Source: Liolophura sinensis (taxonomy: Eukaryota; Mollusca; Polyplacophora; Chitonida; Chitonidae). Taken from it: a stretch of DNA of 64,000 nucleotides. The notes below the pieces were generated by a model. The model was not told the DNA's origin and did no database searches. It saw only the letters and a list, made by a program, of their open reading frames with translations. The position numbers and the translations under genes were made by a program. Position 1 is the stretch's first letter. Each line of letters begins with the position of its first letter. This document shows, piece after piece, positions 46,301 through 59,600 of this stretch. The stretch is from NCBI RefSeq assembly GCF_032854445.1, contig NC_088301.1, positions 21,755,808 to 21,819,807 of the forward strand. The letters run 5' to 3'.

Positions 46301-49300
46301 CCTTTTGACTTGGATCTGTTGACTTTGCAGCCAGATGCTTTCTGGTACTTGTTCAAGATCGCCTCAGCAATGTGGAAGTCTTCATCATCTCCAACGAAGA
46401 GAGATGCGTCGTCGGCATACTGGGAGATTTTGATCGGTTCTTCGACATCAGGGACTCTCACTCCCTTCATGTCAGAAGACCTCACAACCACCCCAAGAAC
46501 CTCTGCGGCCAGAACGTAAAGCAGGGGAGACAGAGGACAGCCCTGGCGAACTCCACGCTCGAGGAGAACAGGGTCACCAATAAAACCATTCACCATTACA
46601 CGACTTACAGGAGACTTGTAAAGAAGCCGGATCCATTTACAAAAAACAGGCCCGAACCCCATCCGCTCCAACACTTTGTGCATAAAAGCACATTCCAAAC
46701 GATCAAAAGCCTTCTCGTTATCAAGGCTTATGATTGCCGCCTCGATATCCTCGTGTTCGACCAGCTGTATAAGGTCCCGAACAAGGAAGCTATTGGTGAG
46801 GATTGACCTCCCTGGCACAGAACAGGTCTGATCACTGTGAACAACAAGGCCCATCACGAATCCAAGTCTGCGGGTTAGCGCCTTCGTAATGATCTTATAA
46901 TCGGCACACAAGAGTGAAATCGGCCTCCAATTCCGCAGGTCCTCTTTTGGCCCCCGCTTGTGAACGAGCCTGACAAGAGCCTGCTGCATTGAATCGGTTA
47001 ACTCACCCTGCTCAAAAGCCTCGTTGGCAACGTCCAGCAGGATAGGGCCTAGGACATCCCAGAAAGCCAAATACAGTTCGACAGGAAGACCATCGATACC
47101 TGGGGACTTGTTCAGCGTCATGGACTTTGCTGCAGAGTGCAGCTCTTCCAAAGTGAACGGCTGTTCACAGATCGCGGCCTCCTGAGGAGGCAAGATCTGG
47201 GAGATCTGGGAGATCATCTCCTCCATGCAATTTCTCTCAACTCCCTCTGAGGTGAAGAGGCTCTGGTAGAAATCGCATGTGGCTTGCAATAAATCCTTGG
47301 TGGACCGGACTGAACGACCATCAGGAGTTGCTACTTCGCGGATAAGTTTTTCAGTAGCACGCGACTTCTCCAAAGAACAGAAATAGCGAGTGGGGTTCTC
47401 GCCTTCCACCTGCCACTTGACTCTGGCACGAACGGCGGCTGCTTTATAAGCCTGTTGCTCACCAGCCCGCACTTTACGTTTTAGACCTTCCAACAAGTCA
47501 ACTAGATGGGTCTCCCCATCACCAACTCTTTTAGAGACCTTGTTGTAATCCTTTAGGAGTTTACGTTGAGCCCGTTTACGGCGACGTGCCCTAGCCCTAC
47601 TGTACGACAGTGCCACCAGCTGAAGCCCAGATTTGCCCTCCTCCCAGAATTCAGCAGCAGACCTAAAAGAATCCCTCTCTGACATCCAAGCGGCAAAATA
47701 ATCTCGCATGTTCTTGTGAAACTCTTCGTCATTCAAAAGGCTGACGTTGAGCTTCCAGAACCCCGGACCTTTCTCTACCCAGTCCCCTGAATCAAATTTG
47801 GCTGTGACCATAGTATGATCAGACATGGCAGTGGGTTCATGACCTGCATGAACCAGATGTCCAAGGAGATCCTTGCTACAATACACTCTATCCAGACGCG
47901 AAGAGTGCGCACCAGTTGGCGAGGTCCAAGTGTATTCATGGGCATCAGGATGAAGGAACCTGAAAGTATCCGACAGAGAATATGTTTTTATCAAAGTTGC
48001 CAAAGGAGCAGTAGACGAATCAGAAGCTACCGCGGCCGTGCTTCGCCTATCTATTAGGGGATCTAAGACGCAATTGAAATCGCCTGCCAGGAAGACGTTG
48101 GTGTTTGAATCACCCAGAACACTTTCTAGACCTTGGAAAAACCGACGACGGTCAGGAACATATGTTGGTGCATGTACGGCGACAAACGTAAAATCAAAGC
48201 CGGAATACTCCGCCTCAACCTTGACCCAACGACCACCGGGATCAGTGACAGATGACACTATGGTCCCCGAGGCGAGGAAAGAAGCAAGAAACACAATAGC
48301 CGTGCCCGCTCTATGATTCGAGCCGGAAGAGGAAAAGACTTTCCCTTTCACAGCTGTTTCAAACCGGGTTACGTCATTGACGTCAGTAAAATGCGTCTCT
48401 TGTAGAAAAGCAACATCTGCTTTTAATGACCTGAAGGTATGGCCAAGGGAAAATTGCTTCCAGTCCGAAAGCAAACCCTGACAATTTAGTGAGACAACAT
48501 TTAGAGCCATTATGGATCTATTTAAGTTTTGTTTTTCTCGACTTCTTGTACAGGGCAGCCTTGCGTGCAGCAAAGTCCTCCTGGGACAGGTAAATGACTT
48601 TCCTCTGTTTCCTGACTTTCTCAATTTTTGAGTCGCGGCGCATGGTCCGATAATGGACTCCTAAAGAAGTGGAGACAGGGACTAAAACCTCGCCTTGATC
48701 GTTTGCGTATGCCGGCATTGACTCGTCTAGGTCTTCTCCCGGAACGGAATCCTCCATTTCCGACGTCGTGTCGTTCATGGGGATAACCGATCCAGAGGCT
48801 TCAATGCCGCTAACTTGGTCTTTTGAGGTGTCTACAAAAATGGCCTCTGAAGCGGTGCTCCATAAGGACTCATTTATATCTTGTTTTGCAACTGGCTGGG
48901 AAAAGGTAAATGACTGACTCCACAAGTCTTGTGAAGAGTCTTGCTCGGGAGACTGACCGGTCGAGCTGTACGGAACCAACGGTTCAGTGAAACTCAACGA
49001 TACTTCCTCCTGTTTGACCTGGCTAGAAACTGATGAAATACCATCATCTGCATTTTTGTCCACATCATTTTCCTCCTCTTTACCTCCTTCATTGCTACCT
49101 CCCTCCAGCCCATCCTTACCATTATCCATAGCATCTTTATCATTCCCGTCCTCTGCCTCATTCACCTCATTTTTATCATCATTACCCACTACATCATTGC
49201 TACTCTCCTGTCCACCATTCGTATCCCCATTCACCATTTCACAATCATCCTCAGCCTCATTACTATCATCCGTGTCATCATCACTGTCATCCTTTCCGTC

Positions 49301-50596
49301 ATTATCTCCCTGCTCATTGTCATGATCATCATTATTCATATCCTCGTCGTCCTTATTACCATTATGATCCATCGCAACTGCGATGTCATCTTCATCTCCA
49401 CTACTTGTCAGATTATCGCTACTCTCAGTGTCCAGATCTTGAGGACAATTCTTTTGGAAATGACCTTCTTGCTTGCAAATCAAACATTTGTTTTTCAGTG
49501 GGCAGTCATTTTTTAGGTGGTCTGTCGCCTGGCACAGGTGACAAGCTCGCACCTGCCCTCTGTACCAGACTGGTAACCGAAAAGATGCTCCCACCCATAT
49601 GGCTTCAGGAATGGTGGACGAAATGTTGCTCATCCATACTCTCCTAACCCCATTTTGCAAGGTTCTGTCGAACAGGTAGCATTCTCGTTCAACAGAGTGC
49701 ACCGTTCCAAACTGTTTGAGAACAGCCCCTATCCGTTCATCCGGAATCTCATAAGGGCTCTTCACCTTCACCAAAGTTCTGGATTGCTCAACTTCATAAA
49801 CCGGACAGTTTACTCCATTAAGTACCAGATCTTCATTAAGTAATTTTTGCTTGACCTCCTCATTGGCAACAGTGACATTCCACAGATCGCCAGTAACGTG
49901 GACCAAACCCCTCAACACTTTGGGTCCGCTGCCGATGCGTTCCTGCAACCCATGATAAACGTCAATGGCTTTTATATTGCCTTTAATCCGCAATTTAAGG
50001 CTAAGAGGCCTTTTAATGCGGAAAGCCATTCTGTTCTGTTGGTTCAAAAAAAAAAAAAAAATAAAAAAAAAAAAAAAATAAAAAAAAAAAAACCCCTGCC
50101 CAAAGGCGCTACCCGGCTGACACGTCCAACTGTGTGGACGGCCAGTCAGGTACTGCACTACGTGCTCAACCCCTTCACTGATCAACTGTCTAGTGACAGT
50201 GGCCAATAAACTTCGTGCAAGAGTGCACGAATTTGCAGCCTGTTAGTTACAAAAGCCTTTGTGTGCCCTGCTAGCCCGGGATGAATGGAGCTCGACCGGG
50301 CAAGCTGACCTTGTACACTGTCCTATGCTGTAATCTGTATAGGCCTCCAACACAGGCCACGACAACTGGTGCCTGAGCCAAGCCGCGCAGGCTGGCCCAC
50401 CGGCCACGCTGGCCAAACACCAAAACGTCAAAAAACTAGTCAAAAATATAGAATTTCTGACTACAAACTATATCAATGGATAGCTCTTGACAAGAGAAAT
50501 CTGTGAGTATCAGAAACACACAAGAAATCACTGGAAATCCAGAGAAATGAAGTCTGACAGATGGAGCGATCTGACAACACGTCCGACCTCCAAAGC

Positions 50597-50627
<31 letters not shown>

Positions 50628-53600
50628 GTTTGATTGGTGTTTTACGCCATACTCCAGAATATTTCACTTATACGACAGTGGCTGGCATTATAGGGGGAGG
50701 AAACCGGACAAAGAAGGATGCCCTGAGACATGGCCATATAATAATATAACCATCTACTGGAGTTATTTTTCTACACTCTTTCAAGTTCAACATAATACCG
50801 AAATTATCCCAAAAGAAGAGGTAATCCTTATGTGCTTATGTAATCCGCTTGGCGTTCAGCATAATAGGATTAGGCCAAATACCGGTCGACCCGGTGTCAG
50901 TATGATGTGACTGAGAGGGACAGCATGTCTAGTGTCTTCAGCATGGAATTCCAGTGAGGCAGCACTGTAACAATGTCGGAAATGAGTCTTTTTACAAGGG
51001 AGACACCGTCGTGATATCACCGAAAAACATTTCACATGGAACATCCCAATTATATACCCTGATCAAACAAAACAATAATATAGTTGCGGATATTTATTAG
51101 GGATGGATTTAGATGATATCATATACACGCTAATTTTTTGTTTCATTACAGAATTGCAGGGATATACCTATTATACTTCACGCCTGGTTTACTTGTGAGT
51201 ATGGAGTTCAGTGGTTTTCCAAAAATCTCTCATGCAACCGACAGGTCTATACCTCGCCCTTTTGTATTTTGTATCTAAATATCTATCTGAATATTTCATA
51301 TTAACAGTACACTGTAAAGTACCAGTAGTATACCGGAAATGAATCGCCTGTAGTGGTGACACCAGGCGCTAAGCTGGACGCCCAGTTGTGACCTGGTGTG
51401 ATGGCTGAAGGAACTGTTGTTTATTTGTGATTGCTTACATTATAACTTTCTCATTGTGTAACTTGGCTGCGAATGACAGCGTATTGAATCATTAATCACA
51501 CTAATACACTTGAACTAAAGTAGGTTTATCATGTGGGCAAATGGCCTACGCATTTCTTTTTAGCACTATATATTTGAGGATATTGTCATGAAGATACATA
51601 GTCAGTATTATAAAAAAAAACACTGCTTGGTACAATATGTATGTATGTATGTAGGCCTTTATGCGTATTTGTGCCTACTGACACAAACTAGGAAGAATAT
51701 ATGTATGTAGCTTTACAAACAAGACACAGTGACTTAGCGAAGCATACTGCTTTTTCGTCTCTAAAAGACCTGTTAATAATTCACCTATACGTTCTTCTTC
51801 TTTCTCCGTTGTAGTTTAATTTTCTTTTCCAAGTATTCGTGAAGTATTTGCAAAACCAGGTAAGTGTATTTCATTTTCTTTTCCAAGTATTCGTGAAGTA
51901 TTTACAAAACCAGATAAGTGTGTTTCATAGGCTAGCATGAAGACCCTGGGCTCGTCTGGTACCTGGTCTATTCCTTGTGCGGAGTGCCAAGAGATGCAAA
52001 GGCCCAGAGACAATGCTATCGATCTTATGTGTGACTCGATCCGAGATTAAACCCCGTATGTACCTATTCACGAGGCAGACGCTCTTTCCACTATAGACGG
52101 CACAAACGCAATGCACTGTGGTCAACAGCCAAGTCGGTATAAACACATATACAAGTAAATGATTACTTTTACCTGATTAAGCATTGCATAATAATTGACT
52201 GCGCATAAAATCAAACGGATACGATATGAAGAAGATTCCCAATTATGATAAAGTTTTACAGAAGAAACTGCCACATCGGCATTAATAACACTCAACAAGT
52301 TGCAAAGGATCAAACCAGAACCAGATAGGGGCCTCCGTGGCCGAGGAGGGTAGTGCGCCAGCACGGCGCATTCACCCAGAAGCCTCTCACCAATGTGGTC
52401 GCTGTGAGTTCAAGTCCATCTCATGAAGGCTTCGTCTCCGTACCTGCGGATGGTCGTGAGTTTTCCCCGGGCACTGCCCGGTATCCTTCCACCATAATGC
52501 TGGCTGCCGTCTTATAAGTAAACTATTCTTGAGAATGCGGCGTAAAACACCAGTCACATAAACGTATAAATAAATAATTAGAAGGAGATAATAATCTTTT
52601 TCTTGTCTGTGTCTCCGCCTTCAGAATCGTGTTCACTCCGCCGTGATTCTCGGAGCAGTCGGCAACCTGGCCAACGCACTCGCTCAGTATTTAGCAATTC
52701 AAGTTTTAGAGGCGGGTATCATGTAAGTAAAAATTATATATTTTGTCTTATTATTGAATTTCCCCTACGGTCGTTATAGATTTTTGGTATCGGTTATACA
52801 CATCAGTTGAATAGGGGACGTGTATTGTGCCACTATTTTCATGAACAGTTAGGATAAACCTTAACTGAGGTAAATTGACGAGAGGCCGTATTTTACCGGT
52901 TACGTGTGGCCAATTGCCAACTATCACACCGTCCTCCATGCTCTCGTCCTTCCTGCTAAGTTTGACCCAACAATCACTCTTCGATGCTCTGGCTTTGCGG
53001 TAGTATTTTATATTCTGCTGTTGATATTTTATATTCTGTTGTTGTTGATATTTTATATTCTGTTGTTGTTGATATTTTATATTCTATTTTTGATATTTTA
53101 GACAAAGTTCAGCTACAGTCTTCTCTTCTCTTTTATGGGATGAATATGATTGTTTGCAATGTGTTTATTATTTCCGTTTCTTGCTGGCATGCAGCGGTTC
53201 CGCCTTGGGACAGGTAATCGCCTATTTCTTCATGCTTGCCATCACCGTTGGCTATATTGTCTGTACGGGACTGTACAAAGAAACATGGACTGGTAAGTTA
53301 ATCTCTTTCACACACTATACTGTTGCTGTCCTGAAGTTGTGGGCTTATTCGCCTTCCACACTGTGATCACGAGGCGATTATTGAATGTGTATTCATATTA
53401 TACCATGGTAGGATTACTGGTAAAATACAGCTACGTGAAACCTAGAACTAACGTCATATGAAAATAATGCAATTAATAACATTTTTAATGATACAGAATT
53501 GTCCGTATCTGTCAAACATCTTAAGATTTAAACCACAAATTCAAACAGGACAACAATTAGAAGGTTTTGCCGTAGAATGTTTAAAATTTGTACACAGATA

Positions 53601-56600
53601 CTTAACTACAGAACAATGTACTGCGCATATTTTGAATTCCTTCCTGTCCTGAATTTGACCTTTCAGGGGCTCGCAGTTTATGCCTTAAGTTGCTTCGATA
53701 AATATGGGCCCTGAGCTAGTATTTAGCAAGCAACTTAAGACTTAAGTCATATACTGCAAGTGCTTAAAACTCCAAAGTAAGAAAGGGTCTCCGTGGCTCA
53801 GTTGGCTAGCGCGCTAGCGCAGCGTAATGACCCATGAGCTTCGTCTGTGTTTCATCTGTGTTGTGCAATACAACACTGTGTAGTAATTACGGTTTCTAAT
53901 ACTGACACAAGTGACACGCTACTAGATTAATACTAACCTGCTATTTCAGGCTGGTCTTGGGAAGCTCTGGAGCAATGGGGACAGTTCCTATACCTGGCTG
54001 TGGCAGGACTCATCATGATCGCCATCGAGTGGTGGAGTTTTGAAATAGGACTCTTCCTAAACGGTGAGACAAATATTTACAGTTTACACGTATTATTAAA
54101 CAACTCGACGATCTCTTCAGATGTCTCATTGTTCGGTTAAACACCTCAATAATTTCTTAAGGTGTCGCACAAAAAGTTTGTCAATTCTTAAACGGCTACA
54201 GTAAGAATTGTGTGATTGTATTTTATGTAAGAATCACGAAATTATCCGAACGGCGACGAGCAGTGCTTATGAAGCCTTACACCGGTACAATAGCTGGGAA
54301 GTTCGGAATTTGTTTCGGCTTTCTACACAGGGATCAAGACAATTTTTATTAGGTCCATACTTTTGCCCCCGTCCCACTCAGAAATTCACTCGATCAGATA
54401 ATTACCAACAGCAATCAAATAAAATGTTAATATTTATTACCGTAACAGTTATTATGAAAGGTAAATTTTTGTCTTGTTTTCATGTTCCTCAAGCGCCTAC
54501 ATGAAATATTGACAAAACTGGAGGTTTTGGGGACAAATTTTTAATCCTGCTGGTCTTTACCATTAAATAGTATTGCCCGATCGCTTAATAAGTGCTGATC
54601 TTGATATGGAATGAGGATTGCTAGCATTAGCTGTCAATGTCCTGTAAAATTATAGTCATGATGTTTTACCTTTGGTAATTGATGAAGCTAAAAATTGTAA
54701 GCAAAACAGTTTGTATATACGATTTTGTGTTTATCATATTCGTTATTAGCCACGAAACAGCCATTAGAAACAAACACTTAATACTTTCCATCGATGATGT
54801 ATATATATTATTGCCAAGCGCCATCTGTGGCTATCATATTTATGCACCGCTGATGTTCCACTTTAGTACACACAAAAAATAGGCGTGTTATATGAACACA
54901 AGCTTGCTCTATCCAATAAAATCCTTGTGTCATATTTGAACAACTCTGTCTTTGTTAACACAAAGTCTGTGATTCATTACTTTGTATAACAGCCATGTGT
55001 ACTTCACATGTATTTAACACATGTTTGGGTTGGGGTAACATATTTCTGTGTTGTTTAATTTGTTATCTTAGATTTCTACACAACTGGATTTGTGTGTATC
55101 TCAGTTCACCTTTTCATGCAGGAATAATCGGGGAAGTAGAACTTGGTGCCACATCCGTCGTATTTCAGTTGGAGCAAATAATCTACATGGTAGGTTTTGT
55201 CCCCGAAGATCCAGTTAAGGTAGTTATCAGTACTGGTTCGTGTCCTTTACTTCAGCTTTGTAATACTTTATAATTCCTAAACTAAGATTTGGGTTTAATT
55301 AATTAATTAATTAATTTATGTGATTGGTGTTTTACGCCGTAGTCAAGAATATTTCACTTATATGACGGCGGCCAGCATTATGGTGGGAGGAAACCGGGCA
55401 GAGCCCGGCGAAAAACCCACGACCATCCGCCGGTTGCTGCAGACCTTACCACTTACGGCCGGAGAGGAAGCCAGCATGAGCTGAACTTGAACTCACAGCG
55501 ACTGCATTGGTGAGAGGCTTCTGGGTCATTACGCTGCGCTTGCGCGAACCAAAGGAGCCGCGGAGATCTCCAGATTTAGATTTAATAGCTACGCTCGAGA
55601 AATTAATCTGTTCATTTTATCAGAAAATCTGTTGTTCGAGTGATGCTAGAATGTATTCTGTTATTATAACACAGTAGTCTGTCATACTCAACACAATATC
55701 CTATTAGTGTAATAAATTATTTGCGTTGAATTAATAAAATATGTGTGTTATATTAAACAGAATATTCTGCTGCAATAGCAGAATACATTCTAGCATCACT
55801 CACACAACAGACTTTCCGTTAAATTTAACAGATTTCTTTTAGTGTGATTTTTCATTTTGTCCTGAAGGCCTAAGACAATTCTAAGAATTTGTATAAAAAT
55901 TCTAAAGGTTATTTTAGCGTAATTAACTGTTTTGAAGTTAAGGCTAAGCCTGATTTAAGTCTTGGGCCCAGTAAATAAATTTATATTTTGTTAGCGTCAT
56001 CCAACAACAAAACAACAGGATTCATCCTGTTTAATTTTTTTTTTTTGAAAAAGAATACAAATGAGCATTGGCATAAAGTGCTTTCAAAACTGCTTCCACC
56101 AGTAATTTTAAAATGAATTTTAATTGCAATTTATCATGGAGTACTATTTCTAAAACGCGTACATGATTTCAGGTTAAACGAAGACTGGTGCACTTTCTAG
56201 CTGCATTGAATAAGGCTGTTCGACGCTTTGTATTTGTGCCCAACTTCATATCGTATGTGCACATTATAATATCAAACATATCCTATAGACTATGACCCAT
56301 TCGGCAAAATTTTTACACGACTGACTTTAATGTATTATTTTTTTGACAGCGGTTAATAACTATATTGTAATATCTTGCAATGTCCAGTGTCCGTTGTAAT
56401 ATATTACAATGTTAAATGACATTTGAATACATGTGGATTTCGAAGTTTCATGTTTTTTGTTTTAGTAGCTGGTTTAAAAACGTCCCTGTTTTTATCATTC
56501 TCGTGTTACATAGATTTCATTCTCATGTCGAAAGCCATAACCTTTTCCGGAATATAACATATGTTTTTGCCACAAAAAAGCTGAAATACTGCTAATAAGA

Positions 56601-59600
56601 TGTTCAACCCTACGAATTATTCCTTTATTTATCCGTTCATTCGTATATTTAATATGAAATCAATGATAATATGTATGACACTGACCGCAGGTGCCATACG
56701 GAATGGGCGTCGCCAGTAGCATCCGGGTAGGCCACAGTCTAGGTGCTGGTAACGCCAAGGCTGCCAAGACTACGGCCATGACATCACAGTTGTTGGCTTG
56801 TAAGTACCGATGATGCCTAAAAGGAAAAAATAAAAATAAAATAAAAATAAAATAAAATAAAATAACCGTAGTTATTTGGGAATAAGAGTAGAAAACAGGC
56901 CTAAACGACGACACCCATTTTGTTCTGGCGTGCTTGGTGATCCTGTCAACGGATTTGGTTTTTTTTTTATATTTTTTATTCGCCAACAAAATATATATCA
57001 TACATAGGTGTACCGGTACAGGACAATATTCTAGCGGGTCTTTCCCGACATTGCTATTAATTAATTCTGATGATGGTAATGACGAACTATATAGTGCAGT
57101 TGACAGAAGGCAATTTTGTTTATCTTTAAAGAAATATGAAACAAAACTAAATAATAATAATTAAAAAGAAACCCACATAGTAAGCATCTGTTGCAGGGAT
57201 TCCAACTGTAGTTTTGATTTAAAAAGAGATGTAGAAGTCAGACTCCTAATTTGTATTGGTAATTTATTCCATGAATATTTGTTCAATGAAAATTTAATAT
57301 GAAATTCTAAGGAGGCTGTGGGAAACACCATATTAGTGAAACGGGACATACGACATTGCGTCATTCGTTGCAATCAGCAAATTACACCATGTACCGTTGT
57401 AAATGTTACGGGCTATAGTATTGTATTGTTATGTTGCCGTAAAAATCTAGTCTAGCAAACATATTATTATGTTAAATTTAACATAGTTTTTTTACAATGT
57501 ATGTTTAATGCGTTTGTTTGTTTCACAGGGCTGTGTCTTCTGGTCACGGCTACAGTGATCCTCTCAATGAAGAATCTCCTCCCGTTACTTTTCACACAAG
57601 ACCCGTAAGTACTGAATATGGTTTTTCAAAGAAAATAATCTGTAGGAAAGATAGGAAGGCAAAAATCTGACTGACCCACAGAAAGATTCAGAAACCAACC
57701 GACAGACAAAATCGACTTCTATCTGTGGTTGTGGCTGCTAACTAGCGCCGATTTGCAATAGCTCCGATATCCCCGCAGTCATTCGATTTCGTCTTACACT
57801 CAGGTCACGCGTTGAGTGAAAGGCTCTTGGTAAGATAGGAGGTAAACAATTTGCCCACCTCACCGGCAAGCAAACGGCGAATAGACGAATAGACTTTTAT
57901 ATAACTAGGGCAACTCTAAGATCGGTTGACCATGTTCCCAGTTCAGTTTCCCTATTAACTGCTCTGAATCGTTATATTTTTTAACCGGGAACTCTTTCCT
58001 GTTACCTGAACTGCCCTCAGAGTGTCAAAGCTGTACGCAACGAAAACTGGTGTCACACGATCTTTAAATAATTTCAAATTTATGACACCTCACTATGCGG
58101 GAATACTACAGACCATAACATAGCAATTAACGCAAATGTAACTGGCGCAGCCACTGCGATAGCACCCGAATCGAGCATCGCAAATCGCCATTTTCGAATC
58201 ACGTGACTTTGTTCCCAGAGTGAACTCGGCTGCTCTTGTCAAAATTAAAATCATCTACATTTTTCCCGATAGTTTGCTTAATTTTCTTCTGTTTATTATC
58301 AGAGCAAACTTAATGTTAAGACGCACACACATTCGCCCACTTAATGGTGTAGATGTTTCTATTTTAAATCCAAATGCTCTACGAGTTTATCTCTTTCCGA
58401 ACGATGCCGAGTGGGGCCGACTCGAATTGAACATGGTGGTTAGAGACATTTGGCCCATTGCCGAGACACCAGGCACATGTGTGATAATTGTGACGTTAGG
58501 TCATTATCATTCACGAATAACTATGTGATACGAAGACAGATTTACCGCGGCGTGAGAGAAAACACGTTTTTGTAGCGTATAGCTTTGATAGGTTGAGGAC
58601 AACACACACAAAAAGATCGAGTCCCAGGTTAGTGAATCGAAGAGTATAGATCTGCATTTCTGAAAGCTAAGCTGGGAAAAGAAACAGATATCGCGAGATT
58701 TGCGAATATAGACATCTCCACACATCTGCCGGAATCACAACTTTTCACAGATCTATTAATATACGCTGACTTAATTCCGACACAATCAAGGAGCTATTTC
58801 TCCCAGTAATTCTTTACAGTTTTGTGTACCGATTATTGATGTCTCCTATAACGAATGTATATAACTACACTGATAACGAGAACGAAAACCTCCACCATAG
58901 TTAAATGTTCAAATTCCCTCACTATGTAGGGCGACCGCTCTCTACCACATGAAGACTTCCACCAAAGGGACAATACTCTATACGGTATTACTACAAGGCA
59001 AGTTAAAATATTCTGATAATAATGAAGAAACACCAGGTCTGGATCACAACCTTGGGCGAACCGATTTTAATCACAATCGGCGCACAGCTTTTTCATTAAG
59101 GTTACTGACAGAGAAATAGACCGGAAACAGAGTTTTAGGATGAATGCAAAGAAAGCCATAACTTTCTTATCTTATGTAAAACTGTATGAAGAAACAAGTA
59201 CCAAAATCGACAGAGTGAGCAAGTGTCATTCTTTGGTAAATGTATTTCTTGTATATGTACATGTTTTGCAGAGAGGTGATCCCAATGGCATCCTCTATAC
59301 TCCCGATCCTGGTGATCATCTTATTTTTGGATTCCATTGTTGTGAGTACATATTGTGTGTGAATTTGTATACCATGGATTACACATTTTCTGTAAGAAAG
59401 GAATACAACAGAACGCGCTCTTATGATTGTTATTATCCCAAGGCCTTCGTGCCCTAGCGGTTAGCGCGCAGGATGGTGACCGAGTAGCCTCTCACCAATG
59501 CGGTCGGTATGAGTCCATTTCATGCTGAATTCCTCTTCAAGGGAAGGTCTGCCTGCAATCTGCGGATGGTCATGGGTTTCCCCCGAGCTCTGCTCGCTTT

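Larger units (their letters stand above)
44452..50597 (-). mobile_element. Full-length L1/Tx1-like non-LTR retrotransposon, copy 2
   Basis: Same architecture and orientation as copy 1: 5' UTR 50597-50030, ORF1 50029-48518, ORF2 48510-44734, 3' UTR, then a 28-nt poly(A) (T run 44452-44479). It is flanked left by the 34-bp (TATC)n spacer and right by (TATC)n at 50598-50627. ORF2 differs from copy 1 at only about 27 of 1296 residues, so the two are recent but independent copies. The T run is longer than in copy 1, consistent with a young tail. Confidence 0.93.

Noticed and set aside
50030..50206. 59-residue N-terminal extension of LINE copy 2 ORF1
   Set aside because: It reads through a poly(T) tract as Phe repeats, and the other copy lacks an equivalent start; the conserved start is MAFRIKRP at 50029.
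53787..53850. Possible tRNA gene (box A-like tggctcagttggctagcgcg)
   Set aside because: The downstream text matches the SINE head, the cloverleaf 3' half is missing, and the same head occurs in full SINEs elsewhere in the window.
58220..58528. 102-codon plus-strand frame within an intron of MATE gene 2
   Set aside because: All MATE exons around it are in phase without it, and it has no recognised motif.
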